A stretch of 64,000 nucleotides of DNA, from assembly GCF_900104025.1 (NCBI RefSeq), contig NZ_FNIQ01000004.1, positions 1 through 64,000 on the forward strand. The letters are read 5' to 3'. The notes under the pieces are model-generated. The model saw nothing but the letters and a program-made list of their open reading frames with translations, had not been told where the DNA came from and searched no databases. Positions 24,779 to 32,542 of the stretch are shown one piece after another (position 1 is the first letter of the stretch; every line of letters starts with the position of its first letter). The translations under genes were made by a program, and so were the position numbers. Origin of the DNA: Geodermatophilus sp. DSM 45219 (GTDB lineage: Bacteria > Actinomycetota > Actinomycetes > Mycobacteriales > Geodermatophilaceae).

Positions 24779-25591
24779 CTACGCGTCGCGGCGGCCGAAC
24801 ACCACGGCGCCGACGGCCAGGACGGCGACGACCTCGGCGACGAACACCGCGAAGCCCACCCACGGGTCGAGGAGCAGCGGGTTGAACGACTCCGGTGTCG
24901 CGATGGCCGACCCGGCGTTGCCCGGCATCAGCTTGGTCGCCCACTCGCCCCAGGCGCCGGGCAGCACCATCACCAGGTTGCCGACGACGAAGACCAGGCC
25001 CAGCACGATCGCCAGCGCCGCGGCGGTGTGCCGGACCAGCAGGCCGACGCCGGCGGCGAACAGCCCCAGCCCGGCCATGTAGAGACCGCTGCCCAGCATC
25101 GACCGCAGCACGCCGTCGTCGGTGAGGGCCAGGCCGATGCCCTCGCGGTCGAGGAACCAGTTGCCGCCGAGGTACCCGGCCAGCGCGGTCAGCGTGCCGG
25201 CGACGGACAGCGTCGAGGCGAGCACCGCGGCCTTGGCCGCCAGCACCGCGCCGCGCCGCGGGGTGGCCGCCAGCGTCGCGCGGATCATCCCGGTCCCGTA
25301 CTCGCCGGTGACGACGAGCGCGCCCAGGACGACGGCGCAGACCTGGGCGAAGACGATCCCCCAGGTGACGAACGCGCCGACCGGCTCGCCGACGTCCCCG
25401 CGGGCCAGCGCCTCGGCACTGAGCGCGCACACCAGCGTGGTGAGGCCGGCGCCCAGCACGAACATCGCCGCGAGCGACCAGGGGGTGGAGCGGACGGTCC
25501 AGAACTTGACCCACTCGGCGCGCAGCGTCGCGGTGGGGCCGGGTGCGGCCGGGGTCTCGGTGCGGGTCCAGGCGTGCGTGCCCACGGTCAT
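24779..25591 (-). CDS. ABC-2-type transporter permease
   Basis: 270-residue membrane subunit with six hydrophobic segments after an N-terminal cytosolic WVKFWTVRSTPWSLAAMFVL, the typical opening of ABC-2 permeases of the CcmB/NatB-like type; TGEYGTGMIRATLAATPRRG in the first cytosolic loop is the conserved E-Y-x-x-x-T/M-x-R-x-T-L region of this subfamily. It pairs with the ATPase gene immediately upstream, whose stop overlaps this start (ATGA). Substrate unknown; relatives in actinobacteria export antibiotics or other hydrophobic compounds. Confidence 0.9.
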   Translation of the reverse strand: MTVGTHAWTRTETPAAPGPTATLRAEWVKFWTVRSTPWSLAAMFVLGAGLTTLVCALSAEALARGDVGEPVGAFVTWGIVFAQVCAVVLGALVVTGEYGTGMIRATLAATPRRGAVLAAKAAVLASTLSVAGTLTALAGYLGGNWFLDREGIGLALTDDGVLRSMLGSGLYMAGLGLFAAGVGLLVRHTAAALAIVLGLVFVVGNLVMVLPGAWGEWATKLMPGNAGSAIATPESFNPLLLDPWVGFAVFVAEVVAVLAVGAVVFGRRDA

Positions 25592-26493
25592 CGGGGGGCT
25601 CCTGCGTACTCGACGCTGTCGGCGGTCAGGGTCATGAAGGCGTCCTCGAGCGAGGAGCGCACCAGGGTCAGCTCGTGCAGCAGCAGGCCGGACCGGCCGA
25701 CCAGCTCGCCGACGCCGGCCGGGTCCAGGCCGCGCACCCGCAGCTCCCCGCCGTGCGCGGCGACGTCCAGGCCCTCGCGGCGCAGCAGGGTGGCGACCTC
25801 GTCGTGCTGCGGGCTGCGGACCCGCACGTGGGAGGCGGCGTGATCGGCGACGAACTCCGCCGTCGAGCAGTCGGCGAGCACCCGCCCGCGGCCGATGACC
25901 ACCAGGTGGTCCGCGGTCAGCGCCATCTCCGACATCAGGTGGCTGGAGACGAACACCGTGCGGCCCTCGGCGGCGAGGTCCCGGGCCAGGGTGCGGACCC
26001 AGCGGATGCCCTCGGGGTCCAGGCCGTTGACCGGCTCGTCGAGGACGACGACCGGCGGGTCGCCCAGCAGCGCGGCGGCGATGCCCAGCCGCTGGCCCAT
26101 GCCCAGCGAGAACCGGCCCACCCGCTGGCCGGCGACCGCGGTGAGGCCGACCAGCTCGAGCACCTCGTCGACGCGGGCGCGGGGGATGCCGTTGCTGACG
26201 GCCAGCCAGCGCAGGTGGTCGCGCGCCGAGCGGCCCGGGTGCAGCGCCCGGGCCTCCAGCAGCGCACCGACCTCACGCAGCGGCGCGGGGGAGTCGGCGT
26301 AGCGGCGGCCGTTGACGGTGACGCTGCCGGAGGTGGGCCGGTCCAGCCCGAGCACCATCCGCATCGTCGTCGACTTGCCGGCGCCGTTGGGGCCGAGGAA
26401 GCCGGTCACGCGGCCGGGCTCGACGGTGAAGCTGATCCCGTCGACGGCCGTGCGCTCGCCGTAGGTCTTGGTCAGCCGGTGCGCGGTGATCAC
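25588..26493 (-). CDS. ABC transporter ATP-binding protein
   Basis: 301 residues. Walker A GPNGAGKST (about 38-46), signature SLGMGQRLGIAAALLG, Walker B VVVLDEPVNGLDPEGI and the H-loop SSHLMSEM are all present; the C-terminal 80 residues form the usual extension of exporter ATPases of the NatA/BcrA type. The signature reads FSLGMGQR, the standard variant for this group. GTG 26493 is chosen as the point where the domain begins. Coupled by ATGA overlap to the permease downstream. Confidence 0.92.
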   Translation of the reverse strand: MITAHRLTKTYGERTAVDGISFTVEPGRVTGFLGPNGAGKSTTMRMVLGLDRPTSGSVTVNGRRYADSPAPLREVGALLEARALHPGRSARDHLRWLAVSNGIPRARVDEVLELVGLTAVAGQRVGRFSLGMGQRLGIAAALLGDPPVVVLDEPVNGLDPEGIRWVRTLARDLAAEGRTVFVSSHLMSEMALTADHLVVIGRGRVLADCSTAEFVADHAASHVRVRSPQHDEVATLLRREGLDVAAHGGELRVRGLDPAGVGELVGRSGLLLHELTLVRSSLEDAFMTLTADSVEYAGAPR

Positions 26494-26622
26494 GGGGTCA
26501 CCAGGGTCGGGGAGGTCATGTCCAGCAGGCTCTCGGCCGCCGGCGACCGGGGGTATCCGGGAGCGCCCTGACCCGACCCTGAACGGTCCCGGAGCTCGTC
26601 GCGCGAGACGATGCCGGACGCC

Positions 26623-26682
26623 TGAGCAGTTGCGGTCGCCGACACGTGGCGACACGCCGTCGCCAACGACCACAACTGCTCA
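26623..26682. repeat. 60-bp nested hairpin downstream of the flavin monooxygenase
   Basis: TGAGCAGTTG-C-GGTCG (26623-26638) pairs with CGACC-A-CAACTGCTCA (26667-26682) with one mismatch; within the loop GGCGAC and GTCGCC form a second small stem. It lies just past the monooxygenase stop (gene ends at 26713, leftward) and before the ABC ATPase start, so it probably ends transcription. Its regular nested shape suggests a mobile palindromic unit. Confidence 0.6.
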
Positions 26683-26712
26683 CTCGGCCGCCCCGGCGCC
26701 TGCCGGGCCCTG

Positions 26713-27777
26713 CTACGCCGAGCGGGGGAGGGGTGCCCCGGCACGCAGCAGCCGGTGCAGCGCCACCGCGGCCTCCCGGCCGGCCCGGTTGGCGCCCACC
26801 GTGCTCGCCGAGGGGCCGTAGCCGACCAGGTGCACCCGCGGCTCGCCGGCCACCTGCGTGCCCGCCATCCGGATGCCGCCGCCCGGCCCGCGCAGCCGCA
26901 GCGGGGCCAGGTGGCCCAGCGCCGCGCGGAAGCCGGTGGCCCACAGGACGGCGTCGGCGCGGACGGACCGGCCGTCGTCCCACGCGACCCCGTCGGGGGT
27001 GAGCCGGTCGAACACCGGCAGCCGGTCGAGCACGCCGCGCGCCCGGGCCTCCCGGACCCACGGCGTCACGACCAGCCCGGTGACGCCGACGACGCTGGAC
27101 GGGGGGCGGCCCTCGCGGACGGCGTCCGCCACGAGCGCGACGGCGGCCCGGCCCTCCTCGGGCCCGAACGGCTCCTCCCGCCAGACCGGCGGGCGCCGGG
27201 TCACCCAGGTGGTGTCGGCGACCTCGGCGATCTCCCCGAGCAGCTGCACCGCCGAGGCGCCGCCGCCCACGACGACCACCGACTGCCCGGCGAACTCCGC
27301 GGCGCCGCGGTAGTCCGGCGGGGTCAGCTGGCGGCCGCGGAACAGCTCCTGCCCGGGGTGGCGCGGCACGAACGGGCGGGTCCAGGTACCGGTCGCGTTG
27401 ACGACGGCGTCGGCGGTCCAGGCGCCGGCCGTCGTCTCGACGCGGAACCGCCCGTCCGGGGTGCGGCGGACGGCGCGCACCCGCACCGGCCGCACCACCG
27501 GCAGCGCGAAGTGGCGCTCGTAGTCGGCGAAGTAGGCGGGCACGGCCTCGGCGGCGGGGACGTCGTCCCCGGCGGGCGGGAACGGCAGCCCCGGCAGGTC
27601 GTGCACGTGGTGGGTGCGGGCCAGGGTCAGCGACGGCCAGCGGTGCTGCCAGGCGCCCCCCGCGCGCTCCTCGGCGTCCAGCACGACGAAGCCGACGCCC
27701 AGCCGGCCGAGGTGGTGCGCCGCGCTCAACCCGGCCTGCCCGGCGCCGACGACCGCAACCTCCACGTCCCTGCCCAC
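26713..27777 (-). CDS. Flavin-containing monooxygenase-like NAD(P)/FAD oxidoreductase
   Basis: 354 residues. FAD fold VAVVGAGQAGLSAAHHLGRL at the N-terminus, NADP fold VVVVGGGASAVQLLGEIAEV near residue 170, and an ATGFR-type motif VLWATGFRAALGHL near 280 mark a YUCCA/FMO-like or CzcO-type enzyme; the FMO motif F-x-G-x-x-x-H-x-x-x-(Y/F) appears only as ELFRGRQLTPPDYRG, so it is a divergent member. Reaction presumably an N-, S- or Baeyer-Villiger-type oxygenation; substrate unknown. GTG 27777, or GTG 27765 after GGGCAGGGAC. Divergent from the TasA-like gene. Confidence 0.85.
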   Translation of the reverse strand: MGRDVEVAVVGAGQAGLSAAHHLGRLGVGFVVLDAEERAGGAWQHRWPSLTLARTHHVHDLPGLPFPPAGDDVPAAEAVPAYFADYERHFALPVVRPVRVRAVRRTPDGRFRVETTAGAWTADAVVNATGTWTRPFVPRHPGQELFRGRQLTPPDYRGAAEFAGQSVVVVGGGASAVQLLGEIAEVADTTWVTRRPPVWREEPFGPEEGRAAVALVADAVREGRPPSSVVGVTGLVVTPWVREARARGVLDRLPVFDRLTPDGVAWDDGRSVRADAVLWATGFRAALGHLAPLRLRGPGGGIRMAGTQVAGEPRVHLVGYGPSASTVGANRAGREAAVALHRLLRAGAPLPRSA

Positions 27778-27905
27778 GTCCGGACAACCGCGCCGCGGCG
27801 GTCCGGCTTCCTTGCGGATCTCTTGCGGGTGCCCGGCGGGTCACCTGCGGATGGGCCAGCAGAGTCGTCCCCGTCACCGAGACGACCAGCACCCGGGAGA
27901 GCACC

Positions 27906-28526
27906 GTGAGCGCCCAGACCGCAGGACAGGCCCGCCGGACGCGGACGCGCATCGCCGCGTCGGTCGTCGTCCTGGGGGCCGCCGCCTCCGTCGCCGGACT
28001 CGCCACCTTCGGCACCTTCACCGACAGCACCACCCCGGTGGTCAGCCGCCTCGACACCGGCGTGCTGTCGATCACGCTCACCGAGGCCGCGCACACCGCG
28101 ACGCTGTCGCTGTTCGACCGGGGCGCGTTCCTGGCCGGTGACGTGGAGAGCTCGCCGGTCGACCTGGTCAACGACGGGACGGCGCCGCTGTCGGAGCTGC
28201 GCCTGGGCTCGGTGGCCGCGCGGTCCAGCGTGCTCGACACCGACCGGGTCCACGGGCTCCAGTTGGCGGTGGAGTCCTGCTCGGAGGCCTGGGAGCCTGC
28301 CGGCGGCGCCTGGACCTGCGGCGGGACGACGACGCGGCACTACGCCGGGCCGATCGTCACCGACGTCGAGCTGAGCGGTGCGGCGTCGCTGGCGCCGGGC
28401 GGCACCGACCACCTGCTGCTCACCGCGAGCCTGCCGTCGACGGCGACCGCCGACCTGGTCGAGGGCGCCACCAGCTCGCTGGACTTCGTCTTCAGCGGCA
28501 CGCAGCGCGACGGCGCCGCGCGCTGA
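27906..28526 (+). CDS. Secreted TasA/camelysin-type protein with SipW-like signal peptide
   Basis: 206 residues. The N-terminus RIAASVVVLGAAASVAGLAT-FGTFTDSTT is a long hydrophobic signal peptide followed by the F-x-D-x-T-x motif of SipW-dependent substrates. The rest is beta-rich and Thr/Ser/Asp-rich, in the pattern of TasA/camelysin proteins (VDLVNDGTAPLSELRLGS is like the N-x-G-x-x-x-x-x-L stretch of the family). In Bacillus TasA makes matrix fibres; the actinobacterial members are uncharacterised surface proteins. No cognate signal peptidase is in the window. GTG 27906. Confidence 0.8.
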   Translation: MSAQTAGQARRTRTRIAASVVVLGAAASVAGLATFGTFTDSTTPVVSRLDTGVLSITLTEAAHTATLSLFDRGAFLAGDVESSPVDLVNDGTAPLSELRLGSVAARSSVLDTDRVHGLQLAVESCSEAWEPAGGAWTCGGTTTRHYAGPIVTDVELSGAASLAPGGTDHLLLTASLPSTATADLVEGATSSLDFVFSGTQRDGAAR

Positions 28527-28879
28527 CCCGGCCCCGGAGGGCCATGCGCAGCGGGCCCGGGAGGGCCATGCGCACCGGGCCCGCGAGGGCCATGCGCACC
28601 GGGCCCGCGAGGGCCACGCAGACAGCCGGCGTCTCCATCGCACGGGGGGACGGAGCCGCCGGCGGCACGACCGGCGGCGTCGGAGGGGACGACGCCGCCG
28701 GGACGGGGGACGACCGGGACACCGTGGGGGACGGTGTCCCGGCCGGGCCGGGCACGCCGCGGGGGAACGGCGCGACCGGCAGCACGACGACCGGCACGGA
28801 CCGTGGGGGACGGGGGTGCCGGTCGAGGGGGACGTACGGGGCCGGCCGCGGGGGACCGCGACCGGCCCCGTCGCGTCGC
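28527..28879. other. Intergenic, G/C-skewed low complexity, after the TasA-like gene
   Basis: 353 bases between convergent genes. It begins with 24-bp tandem repeats (listed separately) and continues as GGGGAC-rich low-complexity sequence. Frames are open on both strands (Gly/Asp-rich on plus, Pro/Ser-rich on minus) simply because stop codons are rare in such composition; I see no start with ribosome site and call no gene. Confidence 0.5.
28536..28619 (+). repeat. 24-bp tandem repeat, about 3.5 units
   Basis: The unit (G/C)GAGGGCCATGCGCACCGGGCCCG, 24 bases, starts at 28536, 28560, 28584 and partially at 28608. Units differ at one or two bases; the last is degenerate. Because 24 is a multiple of three the repeat keeps all frames open (an 8-residue repeat in each). 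It contains GGGCCC palindromes. It follows the TasA-like stop codon by 10 bases. Confidence 0.85.
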
Positions 28880-29446
28880 TCAGGCCGGCAGGTGCTCGGG
28901 ACCCAGCCCGGTGACCAGGTGGTCGACCAGCTCGTCGAGGTCCACCGGGCACCGCGGGTTGGCCGCCCGCAACCGGTCCAGGGCCAGGCCGCGCAGGAGC
29001 CAGTTGAGCGTGTGCACCCGCGACGCCGCGACCCGGCCGTCGGCCACCGCCCCGGCCAGCAGCGTCCCCAGGACCTGGGCCAGGGGACGGTCGAAGGCCT
29101 GGACGACGGCCTGCTTGATCCGCGGCTCCCACTCCGCGGCGCTCAGCACGGCCGCGACCGCCCGCTCGTCGCGGCCCCGGCGGGCCAGCCACGGACGGAC
29201 CAGCGCGGCGAGGTCGGCGCGCAGGTCACCGGTCGGCTCCGCGGACGGGAAGACCCGCACCGCCTCGAGGGCGGTGACGACGACCTCCACCAGGTCGGCC
29301 TCCTCCACCAGGGCTCCGGCGGTGCCGGCCCGGGCGCGGACCTCGGCCAGCGTCAGGCCCTCGTAGCCGACCTCGCTGAGGGCGTCGAGCGCCGCCGACA
29401 GGACCACCCGGGAGCTGGGTGAGGCCCAGTCGAAGCGCCGCTCCAT
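28880..29446 (-). CDS. TetR-like regulator, divergent helix-turn-helix
   Basis: 188 residues. The N-terminal region SRVVLSAALDALSEVGYEGL-TLAEVRARAGTAGALVEEA follows the TetR domain pattern, but the recognition helix lacks the usual (T/S)-(I/L)-Y-x-(H/Y)-F signature and is shortened, so DNA binding may be altered. The C-terminal domain (PLAQVLGTLLAGAVADGRVA) resembles TetR_C. ATG 29446 follows GAGGAGG. It is divergent from a canonical TetR gene 159 bases away; the two similar-architecture regulators may derive from a duplication or act together. Confidence 0.7.
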   Translation of the reverse strand: MERRFDWASPSSRVVLSAALDALSEVGYEGLTLAEVRARAGTAGALVEEADLVEVVVTALEAVRVFPSAEPTGDLRADLAALVRPWLARRGRDERAVAAVLSAAEWEPRIKQAVVQAFDRPLAQVLGTLLAGAVADGRVAASRVHTLNWLLRGLALDRLRAANPRCPVDLDELVDHLVTGLGPEHLPA

Positions 29447-29604
29447 CGTCCTCCTCGCCGGGGGTGCCACCCCGCGGTGTGCCGGTGGTGCCCGCACCGT
29501 AGGTCTCGGACGGCGGAACGTGCAGGTTCCGTTGCTCTGCGTTCCCCCCGACGGGTGCAGCACTCCGTCCTGCGCTGTTCCACAATGCGGGTTACGTTCG
29601 CCTG

Positions 29605-30225
29605 GTGACACAGTGTGACGTCCCGCCCGCCGTCCGGCCGACCCGTACCCGGGCCGGCGGGCCCCGGCTGGACAGGTCCCGCGACGCGGCGATCGCCTCC
29701 GCCGTGGTACAGGTGCTCGGCCGCGCGGGCTACGCGGGCCTGACGATGGACGCCGTCGCCATGGCCGCCGGCGTGGGCAAGGCGACGATCTACCGCCGGT
29801 GGTCGAGCAAGGCGGAGCTGCTGCTGTCGGTCATGGACGTCGTCGTCGCCCCGGTGCTCGACGTCCCCGACACCGGGTCGCTGCGCGGGGACCTGATCGC
29901 GCTGCTCACCGAGGTCGTGGAGCTCTTCGGCGGCCCGTCGGGGCGGGCGATCCGCAGCCTGCTCGGAGCGGTCATCGACGACCCGGTGCTGCAGGAGGGC
30001 TGCCGCCGCCTGCCGCTGGCCAACTGGGATGCCGCGTGGGGGACCGTCGTGGGCCGGGCGGCGGAGCGGGGCGAGGTCGGCGCCGGCGCGGCGGGCACGG
30101 TGGCGGCCGAGGTCGGCCCGGCGGTGCTCGCGCTGCGCTGGCTGGTCACCGGCCGCCCCTTGGACGACGCCGTGGTGGCCGAGCTCGTCGACCACGCGGT
30201 GCTGCCGCTGTTGCGCCGTCCGTAG
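29605..30225 (+). CDS. TetR-family transcriptional regulator
   Basis: 206 residues with a canonical TetR domain: SRDAAIASAVVQVLGRAGYA-GLTMDAVAMAAGVGKATIYR-RWSSKAELLLSVM, ending in the I-Y-R-R-W-x-S-K-x-x-L recognition helix of the AcrR-type with TetR_C_16/11-like C-terminus (GRAIRSLLGAVIDDPVLQEG). GTG 29605. Divergent from the degenerate TetR gene; the 158-base gap contains GGAAC-GTGCAG-GTTCC, a possible site. Targets unknown: the downstream genes are the DUF6394/K-channel pair. Confidence 0.88.
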   Translation: MTQCDVPPAVRPTRTRAGGPRLDRSRDAAIASAVVQVLGRAGYAGLTMDAVAMAAGVGKATIYRRWSSKAELLLSVMDVVVAPVLDVPDTGSLRGDLIALLTEVVELFGGPSGRAIRSLLGAVIDDPVLQEGCRRLPLANWDAAWGTVVGRAAERGEVGAGAAGTVAAEVGPAVLALRWLVTGRPLDDAVVAELVDHAVLPLLRRP

Positions 30226-30282
30226 CGCCGGAGGCCGCGGACGGGGATGCTCAGCTCCTCGTCGGTGTCGGAGGAGGTCCGG

Positions 30283-30669
30283 GTGAACCTGGAGAAGGTC
30301 GTCTTCGGGTTCTTCGTGCTCCTGGCGGCCACGCTGAACTTCGGGTTCTTCATCGGTGACATCGACCGGCCCGAGCTGCACAACCGCTACGAGCTGTTCG
30401 CGGCGGTCGTCGTCAACCTCATCGCCACCGTGCTGAAGTTCGGCGACCGCACGCAGATCGGTGCCGTGCACCTGGCGACGAGCCTCGTGGCGAGTCTCCA
30501 GCTGGTCGCGGCGGCCCTCATGTACGGCTACGCCGCGTACGTCTCGACCGCGGGAATGACCCCGGGGTGGACGGCGAGCGTGGTGTCGGTGGCCGGTGGG
30601 GCGCTGCTGGCCAACCTCGTCTCCGTGGTCCTGCTGGTCATCGAGACCGTCTCCTTCCACCGCGGATGA
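30283..30669 (+). CDS. DUF6394-like small membrane protein
   Basis: 128 residues with four hydrophobic segments: LEKVVFGFFVLLAATLNFGF, LFAAVVVNLIATVLKF, LVASLQLVAAALMYGYAAYV, and LLANLVSVVLLVIETVSFHR. The N-F-G-F-F-I-G-D-x-D/x-x-x-H-N-R-Y-E-L-F pattern is what I associate with DUF6394, a family encoded beside potassium channels. GTG 30283 has GGAGGAGGTCC just upstream. The channel gene starts 14 bases after its stop, so the two form an operon and may assemble together; that is inference. Confidence 0.7.
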   Translation: MNLEKVVFGFFVLLAATLNFGFFIGDIDRPELHNRYELFAAVVVNLIATVLKFGDRTQIGAVHLATSLVASLQLVAAALMYGYAAYVSTAGMTPGWTASVVSVAGGALLANLVSVVLLVIETVSFHRG

Positions 30670-30682
30670 GCCGGAGGACGCC

Positions 30683-32527
30683 GTGGGCAACCCGCTGCTG
30701 ACGTTCTGGAACCGCCGGGACCGTCGCGAGGAGGAAGAGGAGCGGCGCGCCCGCCGTGCCCGCCTGCTGGCGGCCGCGGCGTCGGCCAACCGGGCCTCCG
30801 AGACGGTCTTCCTCATCCTCCGGCGCATGCGGGCGCCGCTGATCGTGCTCATCGCCATCTTCTCCGTGAGCGTGCTGGGCCTGACCCTCATCCCCGGCCA
30901 GGACGCCGAGGGCCGGCCCTGGGACATGGGCTTCTTCGACGCCATCTACGTCATGAGCTACACCGCGACCACGATCGGCTTCGGCGAGATCCCGTACCCG
31001 TTCACCTACAACCAGCGGATGTGGGTGACCATCTCGATCTACCTCACGGTGGTCGGCTGGGCCTACGCCATCGGCTCGCTGCTCGGCCTGCTGCAGGACC
31101 GGGCCTTCCGCTCGGCGCTGGCGCTGCAGCAGTTCACCCGCCGGGTGGCCCGGCTGGCCGAGCCGTTCGTCCTCGTCGCCGGGTACGGCCGGGCCGGGGA
31201 GCTGCTCGGTCACTCGATGGACGCGCTGGGCCGCCGGGTCGTCGTCCTGGACAAGGACTCCGAGCGGATCGACGGCCTGGACCTCGAGTCCTACCACGGT
31301 GACGTCCCCGGGCTCGCCGCCGACGCCCGGGACCCCGGGCACCTGGGCGTCGCGGGGCTGGACCACCCCTGCTGCGAGGCGGTCGTGGCGCTCACCGACG
31401 ACGACGAGGCCAACCTGGCGGTCGTGATGACCACCGCGCTGCTGCGCCCGGACCTCCCGGTGATCGCGCGGGCGACGACGCGCGTGATGGCCGAACGGAT
31501 GGGGGTGTTCGGCTCGCCCAGCGTGGTCAACCCGTTCGATCTCTTCGGCGACCACGTGCAGCTGGCGCTGCGGGCGCCGGCGTCCTACCAGCTGCTGACC
31601 TGGCTGGAGAGCGGGCCGGGCGCCCCGCTGCCCCCGCGCGGCGCGCCGCCGGCGAGCGGCCGCTGGATCGTCTGCGGGTACGGCCGGCTCGGCCGGGAGC
31701 TCACCGCGGACCTGCGCGCGGAGGGCATCGACGTCACCGTCATCGACCCGAGCCCGCACGACGACGTCGACGACGTCGTGGTGGCCGGTGGCTTCGAGCC
31801 CGGGGTGCTGGAGGCGGTGGCGCTGGAGGACGCCGTCGGCTTCGTCGCCGGGACGGACAACGACATCACCAACCTCTCACTGGTGAAGGCCGCCCGCCGG
31901 GCCAACCCCCGGCTGTTCCTCACCGCGCGGCAGAACCGGCCCTCGAGCGCGCCGCTGTTCGCCGCGATGGAGCTCGACGCGCTGCTCGTGCCGACCGAGG
32001 AGATCGCGCACGAGGTGTACGCCCAGCTGTCGACGCCGCTGCTGTGGCGCTTCCTCCGCGCGATGCCGGCGCTGGGGGACGCCTGGGCCGCGGACGTCGT
32101 CGACCGGCTCACCGCGCTGTGCGGGCAGCACCTGCAGGCGCTGTGGAAGGTGCGCCTCACCGAGCGGGAGGCCCCGGCCCTGACGTCGTGGCTGGCCTCG
32201 GGTGAGGGGCGGCTCGGTGACCTGCTGCGCAACCCGGAGGACCGCGACGAGCCGCTGCACGCGGTGCCGCTGCTCCTGCTGCGGGGGGACGACGCGACGC
32301 TCGCGCCGGGCCCCGACGTCACCCTGGCGCCCGGGGACGAGCTGCTCCTCGCCGGCTGGCCGGCCGCCCGCCGGGCGCTCGACGTCACCCTGCTCGTGGA
32401 CGCCGTCCTCGAGTACGTGGTGACCGGCCGCAGGGTGCCCTCGAGCTGGCTCTGGCGGAAGCTGGGCCGCCCGGCCCCGGACCCCGAGGAGACCGCGCCC
32501 CGGCCCCCCGCGCGCACGCCGTCCTGA
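30683..32527 (+). CDS. Potassium channel with two RCK (TrkA-N) domains
   Basis: 614 residues. After a charged N-terminus (poly-Glu/Arg, residues 11-30) come an outer helix near 51-71, a pore loop with selectivity sequence TIGFG (97-101) and an inner helix near 114-135. Two Rossmann RCK domains follow with GYGRAG at 167-172 and GYGRLG near 332, each ending with TrkA-C-like regions. NAD(H) or nucleotide binding would gate conduction. TIGFG differs from the textbook TVGYG but occurs in bacterial K channels. GTG 30683 after GGAGG. Encoded directly after the DUF6394 membrane protein. Confidence 0.9.
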   Translation: MGNPLLTFWNRRDRREEEEERRARRARLLAAAASANRASETVFLILRRMRAPLIVLIAIFSVSVLGLTLIPGQDAEGRPWDMGFFDAIYVMSYTATTIGFGEIPYPFTYNQRMWVTISIYLTVVGWAYAIGSLLGLLQDRAFRSALALQQFTRRVARLAEPFVLVAGYGRAGELLGHSMDALGRRVVVLDKDSERIDGLDLESYHGDVPGLAADARDPGHLGVAGLDHPCCEAVVALTDDDEANLAVVMTTALLRPDLPVIARATTRVMAERMGVFGSPSVVNPFDLFGDHVQLALRAPASYQLLTWLESGPGAPLPPRGAPPASGRWIVCGYGRLGRELTADLRAEGIDVTVIDPSPHDDVDDVVVAGGFEPGVLEAVALEDAVGFVAGTDNDITNLSLVKAARRANPRLFLTARQNRPSSAPLFAAMELDALLVPTEEIAHEVYAQLSTPLLWRFLRAMPALGDAWAADVVDRLTALCGQHLQALWKVRLTEREAPALTSWLASGEGRLGDLLRNPEDRDEPLHAVPLLLLRGDDATLAPGPDVTLAPGDELLLAGWPAARRALDVTLLVDAVLEYVVTGRRVPSSWLWRKLGRPAPDPEETAPRPPARTPS

Positions 32528-32542
32528 CGGCGCCGGCGCGGG

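Noticed and set aside
28536-28619. CRISPR-like direct repeats
   Set aside because: Units are contiguous with no spacers and no cas genes are present.
28492-28797. Minus-strand Pro/Ser/Ala-rich 101-codon frame over the tandem repeats
   Set aside because: Open only because of repeat length (multiple of three) and composition; no ribosome site or conserved feature.
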